A stretch of 64,000 nucleotides of DNA from Maricurvus nonylphenolicus (lineage in GTDB: Bacteria; Pseudomonadota; Gammaproteobacteria; Pseudomonadales; Cellvibrionaceae): NCBI RefSeq assembly GCF_042854845.1, contig NZ_AP031498.1, positions 5,332,001 to 5,396,000 on the forward strand, read 5' to 3'. Shown here piece by piece: positions 9,424 through 18,522 of the stretch. Every line of letters begins with the position of its first letter. Positions within the stretch are counted from its first letter, which is position 1. The notes beneath the pieces are model-generated. The model saw only the letters and a list, made by a program, of their open reading frames with translations. It ran no database searches and had not been told where the DNA came from. Made by a program: the position numbers and the translations under genes.

Positions 9424-10175
9424 GCGTCTGATTTCCGGCCCTTATAAAACTGAATCACCTTACGGATAATCCGCTTGTCTTTAGCGCTCAACTTGTCACG
9501 GCCAGTGTATTGTTTGTAAAAGTACAATCGCTGACTACGCGTTAACACCGGCCTAGCTTCTCGATCAAGGCAGGCCAAATCCTTAATTTTTCTGTAACTT
9601 AGAAATGGTTCACTCCAAAAGGTGCCTGCTGGGCAATCTATCATATGCACCCTAGGATCATCCTCTGGCCCATTAATAAGGATATTTCGCCATTTCCAGT
9701 CATTGTGCCCAAAACAATTCTGATGCATAACCTGAGTAGCATGCGCGACTTGGCGACATACTGAACGTACCCAGTGATCATTCTTAAGTAAAGGAGACTT
9801 CTCTCGGGCCAAAGCTGCCATGTCAACGGCATTTTTTACACCGCGAGTAATCACCACACCTCGCCGTTTGTACCAACGACTTTCTTCACCGTATGCTACC
9901 AACTCTGCAGGAGAAAGCCCCCATTGAGAAAATCGACTCAGATTCTCCCATTCCCGTTTCGCCTTGCTTTTGCCGAAAAAACGAGCAGCGCCCTCAGCTG
10001 GTCCAAGATATCGTTTGATATAATACTCTTCGCCGTCATAGCATAAACGGCTTACCGTACACAGCGAACTCTGAGTAACCAATTCACCACCACAGGAGAA
10101 CGCATCCTCCAAGCTGGCGAAGTCTTTTGCTGTTCTGCCTTGTTGATAAGTAGGTAAGATAGTCCACTCAGACAT
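9420..10175 (-). CDS. LPS-kinase InaA-family protein (WapP-like core kinase)
   Basis: A kinase-fold protein of about 251 residues. YYIKRYLGP carries the likely ATP-binding lysine. The catalytic loop CFGHNDWKWRNILI keeps the Asp and Asn, and HMIDCP supplies the metal-binding Asp. Proteins of this family at this position phosphorylate inner-core heptose or related sugars in Pseudomonas LPS. A TTG three bases upstream could also start the frame, but ATG is preferred because it shares one base with the waaP stop (TGATG), as at the other junctions in the operon. The next gene overlaps it by four bases. Confidence 0.82.
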   Translation of the reverse strand: MSEWTILPTYQQGRTAKDFASLEDAFSCGGELVTQSSLCTVSRLCYDGEEYYIKRYLGPAEGAARFFGKSKAKREWENLSRFSQWGLSPAELVAYGEESRWYKRRGVVITRGVKNAVDMAALAREKSPLLKNDHWVRSVCRQVAHATQVMHQNCFGHNDWKWRNILINGPEDDPRVHMIDCPAGTFWSEPFLSYRKIKDLACLDREARPVLTRSQRLYFYKQYTGRDKLSAKDKRIIRKVIQFYKGRKSDA

Positions 10176-10984
10176 CAAATAGCATCCCCATAACGCTGCT
10201 TGCGTTTGTACAACTTATCCGCCTTGCGCTGCAGGCCTTTCCACACCGAGCGATTAGTTTGAATCCAGCGCTTTATGTCCCCACCGCTGTAGACATAGAG
10301 AAAGCGCAATAAATCACGTTGACTTAAGCCAATTTCCATCACCGAAAAATACAACGCTGCCAAATCTTTTAACAACCAGCGTGCGGGTACCTGGGCGCGC
10401 ATTTGAGCGCGGTGCAAGTCAATTAGATGCAAAGGAAACTCACTCTGGGTTTCCACATCAACACTGTTGGGCAACAAAAAGTGACAGATATAAAAATCAC
10501 GATGATTAATACCGGCACCGTGCATGCGCTTGGCCATGGTGGCGACTTTTTCGATTAAGCGCTTTTTCACACGGTAGGTCGGAGGCTGCTTGGGCCACTC
10601 GGCACAAATATCTTCCAACGAGGTGGTATCAGCCAGGTCATCGGTAATGATAAAGGAGTGACGTTTTGCCGGATTCCAACCCTGTTCGCCAAAGGCGGCA
10701 ACGGTCATAGTATCGACATCGATCTTGTGCAACGCCTCTACCGCACGCCACTCATTTTTGGCGCTAACCACCGGCAAACGCATCTGGATCAGGTTTTTTA
10801 GAATTTCACCCCAACCAATACCGCGGTGCAGTTTTAGAAAATAACTTTTGCGGTTAAAGGTAAATTGCAGGGTGCGACGGCCATCGAGCTCTCGGTACAC
10901 TTCACCTTCGAGGCGCTGTACCTCCATAAAGGCATCACGGTGCTTCCAGGCCGTGGCATACTCATCGCGTAAATACAGTGTCAT
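10175..10984 (-). CDS. waaP: LPS core heptose(I) kinase
   Basis: A 269-residue WaaP/RfaP kinase of normal length. YFLKLHRGIGWGEI at about residues 48-61 and the catalytic loop GINHRDFYICHFLL (about residues 157-170) are diagnostic; the Asp of HRDFY is the catalytic base. LHLIDLHRAQ follows as the metal-binding motif. The enzyme phosphorylates the first heptose of the LPS inner core on the cytoplasmic face of the inner membrane, which is needed for outer-membrane stability. Its start shares one base with the waaG stop (TAATG). The C-terminal tail is very basic (KGLQRKADKLYKRKQRYG), consistent with membrane-surface work. Confidence 0.95.
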   Translation of the reverse strand: MTLYLRDEYATAWKHRDAFMEVQRLEGEVYRELDGRRTLQFTFNRKSYFLKLHRGIGWGEILKNLIQMRLPVVSAKNEWRAVEALHKIDVDTMTVAAFGEQGWNPAKRHSFIITDDLADTTSLEDICAEWPKQPPTYRVKKRLIEKVATMAKRMHGAGINHRDFYICHFLLPNSVDVETQSEFPLHLIDLHRAQMRAQVPARWLLKDLAALYFSVMEIGLSQRDLLRFLYVYSGGDIKRWIQTNRSVWKGLQRKADKLYKRKQRYGDAI

Positions 10985-12153
10985 TAAGCCTGTTCCTGGC
11001 TGTTATGTATGGCAATTATCGTATCAGCGGCATGCTTGGGCATATCGTAGATATCTGCTGACTGAGAAAAGGCAATGCCATTCGCACGCCATGCTTGGCG
11101 TTGTTCTTTTGAGGTTTGTAGCAAACGCTGCAGACTGTGATTAAATCGACCTTGAATAAAAGGCGACTCCAGCACTTCACCGGCTTCGGCTTCTGCCACA
11201 TAGCGCGCATAACCGCACACATCTGTGACCATTACCGGCAATCCGGCAACGACGGCTTCCAACAATACGGTGCCGGTATTTTCATGACGGGCCGGATGAA
11301 TCAAAAAATCGGCGCCCTGCATAAAGCGCGGGATATCATCACGGCCAGCAAAAATTCTAAAACGCTCACCAAAACTGGCAGCCATACGTTTAAATTGATC
11401 GGGTTTATCCTGACCAATCACAAACAGATGGGTTTTCGCACGCAGCGCTTCGGGCAGAGCTGCAACGGCGTCAATACTGCGATCCACACCTTTGGTTTTA
11501 AAGCCAGAGCCCACCATCAACAGCAGGTTCTCATCGTCTGCGATTTTAAACTCGCGACGGAATTCTTCGCGTAAGGCAGCACTGTTATCAGGTGCGCAGC
11601 GATCGCGAGCAATACCCGGCGGCAACATGGTGATGCGTTTATCAGGCGTGCCATACACACGTTGATAGATCGGCTTTTGAATATCGGAAATCACCAGCAG
11701 GTGGGTTTTACTCTCTTTACCAAAGGCGGCTTTTTCATAAGCAGAGAAATGTTTGTAGCGGCCACCGAGGCGATAAAACTTGCCACGCCAACCGGTATAG
11801 AGCTCGCTGACACGGGCCTCGTAGCAGCCATCAGCCACGTAATACACATCCAGGCCCGGCATTTTGTTAAAGCCGACTGTTAAGGCGACAGGATGCTGAG
11901 CACAGTGAGCATCAATCCAATTGAGGAAATTCTGATTTTTGGCGTGGCTGCTTAAACCTTTTTTCGGCACCTGCACCACATCGAAACCGTCGGGGATATC
12001 ACCCTGCCAGCCAAAGGTATACACGCGGATGTTATAACCGCGTTCCTGACAGATACTGGCAATACGAATAAAATCCCGCTGCAAACCACCAAAGGGGAAA
12101 TACTTGTAGAGGATAAACGCCAATACCGGGGCAGAGGATTGCGAATTGGTCAT
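10984..12153 (-). CDS. waaG: LPS core glycosyltransferase (family GT4, WaaG-like)
   Basis: About 389 residues of GT-B fold. The N-terminal domain has YKYFPFGGLQRDFIRIA, typical of WaaG. The C-terminal nucleotide-sugar domain has HPARHENTGTVLLEAVVAGLPV with the EX7E-type glutamates. WaaG adds the first hexose to heptose II of the inner core. The frame extends two codons upstream to a TTG, but the ATG at 12153 is preferred because it shares a base with the waaC stop (TAATG). It lies between waaC and waaP, as in Pseudomonas and enterobacteria. The exact sugar donor (glucose or galactosamine) cannot be told. Confidence 0.94.
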   Translation of the reverse strand: MTNSQSSAPVLAFILYKYFPFGGLQRDFIRIASICQERGYNIRVYTFGWQGDIPDGFDVVQVPKKGLSSHAKNQNFLNWIDAHCAQHPVALTVGFNKMPGLDVYYVADGCYEARVSELYTGWRGKFYRLGGRYKHFSAYEKAAFGKESKTHLLVISDIQKPIYQRVYGTPDKRITMLPPGIARDRCAPDNSAALREEFRREFKIADDENLLLMVGSGFKTKGVDRSIDAVAALPEALRAKTHLFVIGQDKPDQFKRMAASFGERFRIFAGRDDIPRFMQGADFLIHPARHENTGTVLLEAVVAGLPVMVTDVCGYARYVAEAEAGEVLESPFIQGRFNHSLQRLLQTSKEQRQAWRANGIAFSQSADIYDMPKHAADTIIAIHNSQEQA

Positions 12154-13175
12154 TAGCAAGCTACAGGTTTTTTAGACAGCATGGGTTGCAGCTGTTGGTA
12201 AACATGATCTGGCGTTAGAGGAGAGAACACTGCGGGTTCAACGCCAGCTATCTCTTCTCCCCCGTTTTTTACAAGATAGTCGCCAGCACACAAATGCAAC
12301 TGGTTTTCACCATAAGCGCCAACCAAGGATGGACTGGTAGGCCCATAAAGCGAAATCGCCGGAATATTTAACGCTGCGGTTAAATGACCCAAGCCAGTAT
12401 CGACGGCAACCACGGCGGATGCTTGTGCCAACACACCGGCCACGGCATGCAAACTTAAACGTGGCAGCACTTCTACGCCATTAATGCCCTTGGCAATACG
12501 ACGTGCACGATCGCGTTCATGCTCAGCCCCCCAGGGCAAACGTACGCGATAGCCTTCACGGGTTAACCTCTCTGCCAGATCGCGCCAGTAATCTTCCGGG
12601 TAGTGCTTGTCGTCACGGGTAGTGCCATGCAAAAACACCACATTCGGCGCTTCCGGCGTCGCACTGCAGAAACGGCGACGATCAATGCCATAGTCACCTT
12701 TGGTTTCAGGTTTCGGATAATCCAGTGCCTGGGCAAACAGGGAGCGAATACGCTCAACCGCGTGCATATCTTTATCAACGCCGAACTTATGACGATAAAA
12801 ATAGCTGGCCACTTTTTCACGGACTGACTTTTTGTCGTAGCCTGCAGCCGGGGCTTTTACCCAACGGGTTAGCCAGGCACTTTTTAATAGACCCTGGGCA
12901 TCAATCACCAGATCATAGTGGTGTTTACGCAAGTGGGTTTTGCATTGCTTCCACTCGTTGGAGCCCCAGGTTTTTAAAATCTCTTTACGCCAGCGACGAA
13001 TGGCTACAGGAATCACTTCATCGACAGCCGGGTGCCAACGGGGGATTTCGGCAAAGCCCTCTTCCACCACCCAGTCGAAAGTAATATTAGGGCGCGCGCG
13101 CTTGGCATCGGTCAACGCTGGCAGGGTATGAATCACATCACCCATGGACGAGGTTTTAATAATCAGTACGCGCAT
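12153..13175 (-). CDS. waaC: ADP-heptose:LPS heptosyltransferase I
   Basis: A 340-residue GT9-family protein. It begins MRVLIIKTSSMGDVIHTLPA, the classic WaaC start with the acceptor-site Asp. The C-terminal domain has VVAVDTGLGHLTAALNIPAISLYGPTSP, which binds ADP-heptose. It transfers the first L-glycero-D-manno-heptose onto Kdo in the cytoplasm. WaaC is told from WaaF by its opening motif and by order, second after waaF. Its ATG overlaps the waaF stop by one base (TGATG), so translation is coupled. Confidence 0.95.
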   Translation of the reverse strand: MRVLIIKTSSMGDVIHTLPALTDAKRARPNITFDWVVEEGFAEIPRWHPAVDEVIPVAIRRWRKEILKTWGSNEWKQCKTHLRKHHYDLVIDAQGLLKSAWLTRWVKAPAAGYDKKSVREKVASYFYRHKFGVDKDMHAVERIRSLFAQALDYPKPETKGDYGIDRRRFCSATPEAPNVVFLHGTTRDDKHYPEDYWRDLAERLTREGYRVRLPWGAEHERDRARRIAKGINGVEVLPRLSLHAVAGVLAQASAVVAVDTGLGHLTAALNIPAISLYGPTSPSLVGAYGENQLHLCAGDYLVKNGGEEIAGVEPAVFSPLTPDHVYQQLQPMLSKKPVAC

Positions 13176-14233
13176 CAGGCAACCCCTTGCTCGGTTTCTC
13201 GGGCAGCCAATTGCTTTTGCACCGCTTCCATCACACGCTCCGGCGTAATATCAATCATGCTCTGGTGATAACCCTGGTCGTTATCGCCTTTGCGAATTTT
13301 CAGATAACCGTCAATCAAGCGAATCACCTCAGCTTTATCGGTTAACGGCGGTGTGAAATCCGGGCTTGTTGGGCCGTAGAGGGCAACCAAGGGTGAGCCT
13401 ACCGCAGCGGCGACATGCATCAAACCGGAATCATTGGTCACCACCGCATCACAAGCCGCCAACAAATCCACTGCCTGCGGCAGTGTGGTTTCGCCAGCCA
13501 GGCCAATCAGGGCTTGCTGCTGCTCATCGGGCAACTGGTCTTTAATTTGTTCAACCACCTCGGCATCTTTGGCCGAGCCAAAGCAGGCTATTTGATAACC
13601 CTGTTCAATCAGCTTCGAGGCCAGAGCCGCATAGTGATAATCAGGCCAGCGCTTGGCCGGGCCAAACTCCGCACCTGGGCAGAAGCCAATCAGCTTGCTG
13701 CTGGGCAGGTTAAATTGTTTTATGGCCTGCTGCTGCAAATCGGTATCAATCGTGAGCTTGGGCGGCAGAATCTCTGGCAACTCTTTGGCAGACGCCACAC
13801 CGGGGCCCGCTAGAGCTACATAGCGCTCAACCATACGTGGAAACGCTGACTTGATAAGCTTGCGTGGATCGTTGAGCAGGAAATAGCGCATTTCACCCAG
13901 CCAACCGGTACGCAGATCTATACCGGCAAACCAGGGTATCAGGGCCGACTTCAGCGAATTGGGCAACACAATAGCCTGATCGTATTGCTGCTCGGCAAGG
14001 AACTCACCCAGACGCCGACGCACTCCCAGCTGCAGGCTGCCGTGGCCTACCGGCATTTCGATGGTGTTATTCACCTCGGGCATACGCTCGATAATGGCGC
14101 GACACCAGTCCGGCGCCAGTACATCGATCTCACAATTTGGGGATTGTGCCTTCAACTGGCGGTAGAGCGACTGGCTCATCAGCATATCGCCCACCCAGGA
14201 AGGGCCGACAATTAAGATTTTAGGCTTACCCAT
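13175..14233 (-). CDS. waaF: ADP-heptose:LPS heptosyltransferase II
   Basis: A 352-residue GT9-family enzyme. It begins KILIVGPSWVGDMLMSQSLY, diagnostic of WaaF, and the donor-binding part has VTNDSGLMHVAAAVGSPLVALYGPTSP. It adds the second heptose of the inner core, which the downstream kinases and carbamoyltransferase probably modify. It is the first gene of the leftward core operon, so its promoter must lie in the 243-bp gap shared with ilvE. All genes down to 8647 are joined by one- to four-base overlaps. Confidence 0.95.
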   Translation of the reverse strand: MGKPKILIVGPSWVGDMLMSQSLYRQLKAQSPNCEIDVLAPDWCRAIIERMPEVNNTIEMPVGHGSLQLGVRRRLGEFLAEQQYDQAIVLPNSLKSALIPWFAGIDLRTGWLGEMRYFLLNDPRKLIKSAFPRMVERYVALAGPGVASAKELPEILPPKLTIDTDLQQQAIKQFNLPSSKLIGFCPGAEFGPAKRWPDYHYAALASKLIEQGYQIACFGSAKDAEVVEQIKDQLPDEQQQALIGLAGETTLPQAVDLLAACDAVVTNDSGLMHVAAAVGSPLVALYGPTSPDFTPPLTDKAEVIRLIDGYLKIRKGDNDQGYHQSMIDITPERVMEAVQKQLAARETEQGVA

Positions 14234-14476
14234 GTACGGTTCGAGTCCTACGGTTTGAGTCCCAGCGAGAGGCCATCAAATAAAACGGCGCATGATACCC
14301 CATTACCTATCCACCAGTCACCGCCCCTCTATTCCCCCCACCCGCCAGGGCCCGGCCTTTATGGGGTTGTTATCTATAATGCGCTATTCCATTTTAGGGG
14401 CGCTCTCATTACAATTCCCGCCCTTGCCTTGAAGAAAGGCAGCCATTTACACCCTAATAGTTTGAGGTTTCTCCCT

Positions 14477-15481
14477 ATGACTGCCTTCGGTAGCGTTTTT
14501 ATGCCAGAAATGGCCCTTACCCAATTCGACGGCGAGAAGTGGAGTGACTTTAACCTGGTGCCCTGCGATAGCATCAGCCTGCACCCGGGTGCCCATGTGC
14601 TGCACTATGCCAGCACCTGCTTTGAAGGCCTGAAAGCCTTCCGTCATGCCGATGGCAGCGTGAAGATCTTCCGTATGGACTGCAATATCGCCCGTTTTGA
14701 CCAGAGCAGCGCCCTGCTGGCCCTGCCTGCCATCGATGGCGAGCAGACCCGCGATATGATCATCAAGGTTGTAGAGCGTTTTGCCAAAGAGGTACCAGAG
14801 GTACCCGGCTCGCTGTATATCCGCCCAACCCATATCGGTACCGAGCCGGCGATTGGCAAGGCGGCGGGACCTTCCACCACCTCCATGCAGTACATTCTGG
14901 TGTCCCCGGTAGGCGACTACTTTACCGGCGGCGCCGATGCCACCCTGCGCCTGTTGCTGGAAGAAGACGGTATGCGCTGCGCGCCGCATATGGGCCGCAT
15001 TAAGAGTGGCGGTAACTACGCCAGTGCCCTGCTGCCAACCCTGAACGCCAAGCGCGATCTGGGTATCGATCAGATTCTGTTCTGCCCCAATGGCGATGTA
15101 CAGGAAACCGGTGCCGCCAACTTTATGCTGATTGACGGCAATACCCTGATCACCAAAGCGCTGGATGACAGCTTCCTGCACGGTATTACCCGTGACTCTA
15201 TTCTCACCATCGCCCGCGATTTGGGGATGAATGTGGAAGAGCGTGACCTGAGTGTTGATGAATTGCTGGAACGTAGCCAGAAGCCGGGTTGTGAAGCAGC
15301 CCTGTCTGGTACCGCGGCGGTACTGACGCCGGTTGGCACTCTGCTGCATAAAGGCAAAGAGTATCAGGTTGGCGATGGCAAAGCGGGTGAAACCACGGCC
15401 AAGCTGCGTAAAGCGTTAAATGATATTCAGTGGGGATTGGCGGAAGATAAGCACGGTTGGTTAACCTGCGTTTCCAGCTAA
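14477..15481 (+). CDS. ilvE: Branched-chain amino acid aminotransferase
   Basis: About 334 residues of fold-type IV PLP enzyme. The Schiff-base lysine lies in GRIKSGGNYASALLP. FEGLKAFRHADGSVKIFR near the start and QETGAANFMLIDG, LHGITRDSI and ALSGTAAVLTPV further on are family signatures. The length and opening are of the longer BCAT class (eukaryote/Bacillus-like) rather than the short E. coli IlvE type. It makes leucine, isoleucine and valine from the 2-oxo acids; ilvD at 33162 works upstream in the pathway. The frame is open a further 74 codons, but those residues are unlike the family and fill the promoter gap, so ATG 14477 is chosen; ATG 14501 is possible. The order waaF/ilvE/glnE matches Pseudomonas. 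Confidence 0.93.
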   Translation: MTAFGSVFMPEMALTQFDGEKWSDFNLVPCDSISLHPGAHVLHYASTCFEGLKAFRHADGSVKIFRMDCNIARFDQSSALLALPAIDGEQTRDMIIKVVERFAKEVPEVPGSLYIRPTHIGTEPAIGKAAGPSTTSMQYILVSPVGDYFTGGADATLRLLLEEDGMRCAPHMGRIKSGGNYASALLPTLNAKRDLGIDQILFCPNGDVQETGAANFMLIDGNTLITKALDDSFLHGITRDSILTIARDLGMNVEERDLSVDELLERSQKPGCEAALSGTAAVLTPVGTLLHKGKEYQVGDGKAGETTAKLRKALNDIQWGLAEDKHGWLTCVSS

Positions 15482-15502
15482 TTCCTTTTGTACTCCGAAC
15501 AT

Positions 15503-15529
15503 GGGGTCCGACCCTGCGGGTCGTACCCC
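15503..15529. repeat. 27-bp REP-like palindrome, family A, copy 1
   Basis: Arms GGGGTCCGACCC and GGGTCGTACCCC pair with one mismatch around a three-base centre. It lies between the convergent ilvE and glnE genes. Three further copies of the same design are at 30730, 30787 and 56198. Confidence 0.9.
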
Positions 15530-15551
15530 GGCCAACCTCAACCCACTTAAA

Positions 15552-18458
15552 TTATCCCAACCACTCAGCCCAAATCGCCTGCACCTGCTGGCGCTGCTCA
15601 GCAAACTTATCCGCACCGACTTCATTTTTCTGCTGCTGTAACGCAAGTCGATGACTTTCCGAACGGAAGGTTTTGTAGGCTTCTATTAGCGCATCACTCT
15701 GCTCCGCACTCATTAGACCCTGACTGTGAAGATCACCAAGGATGCGAATATTATCGGTCCAGTGGGCCACCTGCGGATGTTCAGCCGCCTGGCTTAACAC
15801 GGCGTACTGCACCAGGAATTCGATATCAACGATACCACCGGCATCCTGCTTCAAATGAAACTTGCTGGCCTTTTCTTCCTCACCACCCTGGGTTCCTAAA
15901 TGGTCACGCATTTTTTGACGCATGGTGACAACGTCTTCCACCAACTTCGCTTTTTCTCGCTGCTGACACAGGATATCCAGGCGCAACTGCTGAAACTCTT
16001 TCGCTAAACGCTCACCCCCAGCCACCACTCTGGCACGTACCAGGGCTTGGTGCTCCCAGGTCCAGGCTTCACTGCGTTGGTATTTTTCAAACGCCGTCAG
16101 TGAGCTGACCAACATGCCGGAATTACCGGAAGGTCGCAGACGCATATCCACTTCATACAGCTGACCGGAAATGGTTTGCGTATTAAGGATATGAATCATC
16201 TTCTGCCCCATACGGGTATAGAAGGTTTGGTTATCCAATTGCTTATCGCCATCGGTGTAACCCTTACTGCTGGCATTGTGGATAAACACCAAATCCAGAT
16301 CACTGCCGTGGCCCAGTTCGATACCGCCCATTTTGCCGTAACCCACGACAATAAATTCCGGCTCCGGCTCACCTTCGGCGTGGGAGGGTTTACCGTGGCG
16401 GTCAACCATCTGCTCCCAGGCCAGGGCTTGTACATGCTCCAAAATAACTTCGGCAATCCAAGTCAGATAATCGCTGACTTTCATTAATGGCAGCGCACCG
16501 GATACTTCTGCAGCCGCAACGCGCAGGGCGTGTGCCATACGGAAGTAACGCAGGGTTTCCATCTGGCCTTCGAGATCATCCCAACCGACACGTAGGACTT
16601 CCTGGCGCAATTCATCACGCAGAGCTGACAGATCTGGCGGGTTATACAAACTGCGCTGATCCAGCAATTCATCAAGCAGTGCCGGATGACGCGCTAACTG
16701 ATCAGCAATCCAGGGGCTGGCGCCACACAGACGCACCAATTGTTTTAAGGCATTGGGGTTTTCTACCAACAACAGTAAATAAGCGGTACGTCTCGCTACC
16801 GCTTCGATCAATACCAGAATACGGCTGAGGGTGTTAGCCTGTTCGTCGCGCTCGCTTAACAGCATCAACAGCTTGGGCATTAACGCATCCAGTCGCGCGC
16901 GACCTTCGGCTTGCATGGTTAGCAACGCGCGGCTTTTTTTCAAATCACACAGCGCTTTGGCGACTGCATCAGCATCTTCGAAGCCACGCTCACTGAGTTG
17001 CTCAGCAAAATCTTCCTGACACAAATCATCCAGCCATAGCGGGCGCCAGCTGCTTAAGTCGTCAGCCTCTTCGCCTTCACTTTCAGCGCTATCGGCTACT
17101 ACCGCATGGAATTCCTGATTAACGTTGTTGCGGTGCAAATCGAGTTGGGCGATAAAAGCATCCCAACTGTCAAAACCCATGACCCAGGCCAAACGCTCGC
17201 CGTCTTTTTCATCTACTGGCAACGCCTGGGTTTGTTTATCCTGGTAGCCCTGTATGGCATGCTCGGTATTGCGCAGGAAGACATAGGCAGCCATAAGTTT
17301 TTGGCTGACACCTTCCGGCATCAAACCCTCAGATTCCAGTAGCGGCAACAGCGTCATCACTTCGCGGGTTTGCAGACGTTCGTCACGGCCACCGCGAATT
17401 AATTGAAACGCCTGCACAATAAATTCCACCTCACGAATGCCGCCGGCGCCGAGTTTGACATCGGCACTCATGCCCTTGCGAGCCACTTCGCGATTAATCA
17501 GGCCCTTCATATCTCGCAGGGCTTCAATGGCAGAGAAATCGATGTAGCGACGGTAGGTAAACGGCCGCAGCATATTCATCAGTTCTACGGCTTTTTCTTC
17601 TGGCCCGGCAATCACGCGAGCCTTGATCATGGCGTAACGCTCCCACTCGCGGCCCTGGGTTTGGTAGTACTCTTCCAGTGAATCAAAATTTAAAACCAAG
17701 GCACCGCTCTGCCCGTAAGGGCGCAAACGCATATCAACACGAAAAACAAAACCATCAGCGGTGTGGGCATCAATACTTTTAATCACCCGCTGGCCGAGGC
17801 GATTAAAAAATTCCTGATTGCTTTGCTCTTTACGACCACCTTGGGTGGTGCCACTTTCCGGGTAGGCAAAAATCAAATCGATATCGGAGGATACATTCAG
17901 CTCAAAGCCACCAAGCTTGCCCATGCCCAATACCAACAGCTGCTGTTGCTCGCCGGATGCTTTACCCATAGGCGTGCCCCAGCTTTGACTTAACTGCTGG
18001 TAGTGGAAATCGATAGTTTGCTGCACCACCACTTCCGCCAGGTACGACATATCGTTGGTGGTTTCATTCCAGTCGGCCAGACGATTAAAGTCGCGCCAGA
18101 CAATACGCATCATCATGCGACGGCGATACAGTCGCAACTGGCGATCAAGATCCTTATCGTTTTCACAATTGGCCAGCATCTCGGCCAACAGATCACTAAA
18201 GGTTTGCAAACTAAAGGTTTGGGTTAGTTCACCACTGCTTAATAACTGAATAAACACATCTGGCCTGTCCATGGCAGACTGGGCAATAAAGTCACTACCA
18301 CCCCAGGCCGTTAATAATTGATCAGGGTGAGTATTATCTTGATCCAACCACTGGGCCAGAGCTTGTTGCTGATCATCCATGGCCCGCTCATGCCAGCGAG
18401 TCCAGACATGAGTTAGGTCATCACGTAAAAAGGCGGGGGCTTTTTCAACGTTAAACAT
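15552..18458 (-). CDS. glnE: Bifunctional glutamine synthetase adenylyltransferase/adenylyl-removing enzyme
   Basis: A 968-residue protein of full GlnE length with two nucleotidyltransferase domains. The N-terminal adenylyl-removing half has SSDIDLIFAYPESG and GAGGIREVEFIVQ. A helical linker follows (about residues 450-530). The C-terminal adenylyltransferase half has YGKMGGIELGHGSDLDLVFI and DAGGIVDIEFLVQY. GlnE adds or removes AMP on glutamine synthetase under PII control, matching ammonia assimilation to nitrogen supply. It converges with ilvE and stands behind a terminator that isolates it from the upstream secretion ATPase. No sign of damage. Confidence 0.97.
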   Translation of the reverse strand: MFNVEKAPAFLRDDLTHVWTRWHERAMDDQQQALAQWLDQDNTHPDQLLTAWGGSDFIAQSAMDRPDVFIQLLSSGELTQTFSLQTFSDLLAEMLANCENDKDLDRQLRLYRRRMMMRIVWRDFNRLADWNETTNDMSYLAEVVVQQTIDFHYQQLSQSWGTPMGKASGEQQQLLVLGMGKLGGFELNVSSDIDLIFAYPESGTTQGGRKEQSNQEFFNRLGQRVIKSIDAHTADGFVFRVDMRLRPYGQSGALVLNFDSLEEYYQTQGREWERYAMIKARVIAGPEEKAVELMNMLRPFTYRRYIDFSAIEALRDMKGLINREVARKGMSADVKLGAGGIREVEFIVQAFQLIRGGRDERLQTREVMTLLPLLESEGLMPEGVSQKLMAAYVFLRNTEHAIQGYQDKQTQALPVDEKDGERLAWVMGFDSWDAFIAQLDLHRNNVNQEFHAVVADSAESEGEEADDLSSWRPLWLDDLCQEDFAEQLSERGFEDADAVAKALCDLKKSRALLTMQAEGRARLDALMPKLLMLLSERDEQANTLSRILVLIEAVARRTAYLLLLVENPNALKQLVRLCGASPWIADQLARHPALLDELLDQRSLYNPPDLSALRDELRQEVLRVGWDDLEGQMETLRYFRMAHALRVAAAEVSGALPLMKVSDYLTWIAEVILEHVQALAWEQMVDRHGKPSHAEGEPEPEFIVVGYGKMGGIELGHGSDLDLVFIHNASSKGYTDGDKQLDNQTFYTRMGQKMIHILNTQTISGQLYEVDMRLRPSGNSGMLVSSLTAFEKYQRSEAWTWEHQALVRARVVAGGERLAKEFQQLRLDILCQQREKAKLVEDVVTMRQKMRDHLGTQGGEEEKASKFHLKQDAGGIVDIEFLVQYAVLSQAAEHPQVAHWTDNIRILGDLHSQGLMSAEQSDALIEAYKTFRSESHRLALQQQKNEVGADKFAEQRQQVQAIWAEWLG

Positions 18459-18482
18459 TTATCGCTACATCCTTAGAAACAA

Positions 18483-18503
18483 AAAGGCGGTAAAAACCGC
18501 CTT
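18483..18503 (-). terminator. Intrinsic terminator after the secretion ATPase gene
   Basis: AAAGGCGGT and ACCGCCTTT form a 9-bp stem with a loop of about three bases, flanked by A and T runs. It lies between the ATPase stop (18523) and the glnE start (18458) and can work on either strand. Confidence 0.8.
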
Positions 18504-18522
18504 TCTTTTTAATAAGTGCTGA

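Noticed and set aside
14236..14252. tRNA T-arm-like sequence (GGTTCGAGTCC)
   Set aside because: The flanking bases do not pair as a T stem and no acceptor, D or anticodon arms are found nearby.
14255..14476. 74-codon upstream extension of the ilvE frame
   Set aside because: The translated stretch is proline-rich and unlike aminotransferases, and it would fill the whole gap needed for the ilvE and waaF promoters. A start at 14477 fits the family.
14447..15349. 300-codon frame opposite ilvE
   Set aside because: It lies wholly within the coding region of a clear aminotransferase on the other strand and has no RBS or family features.
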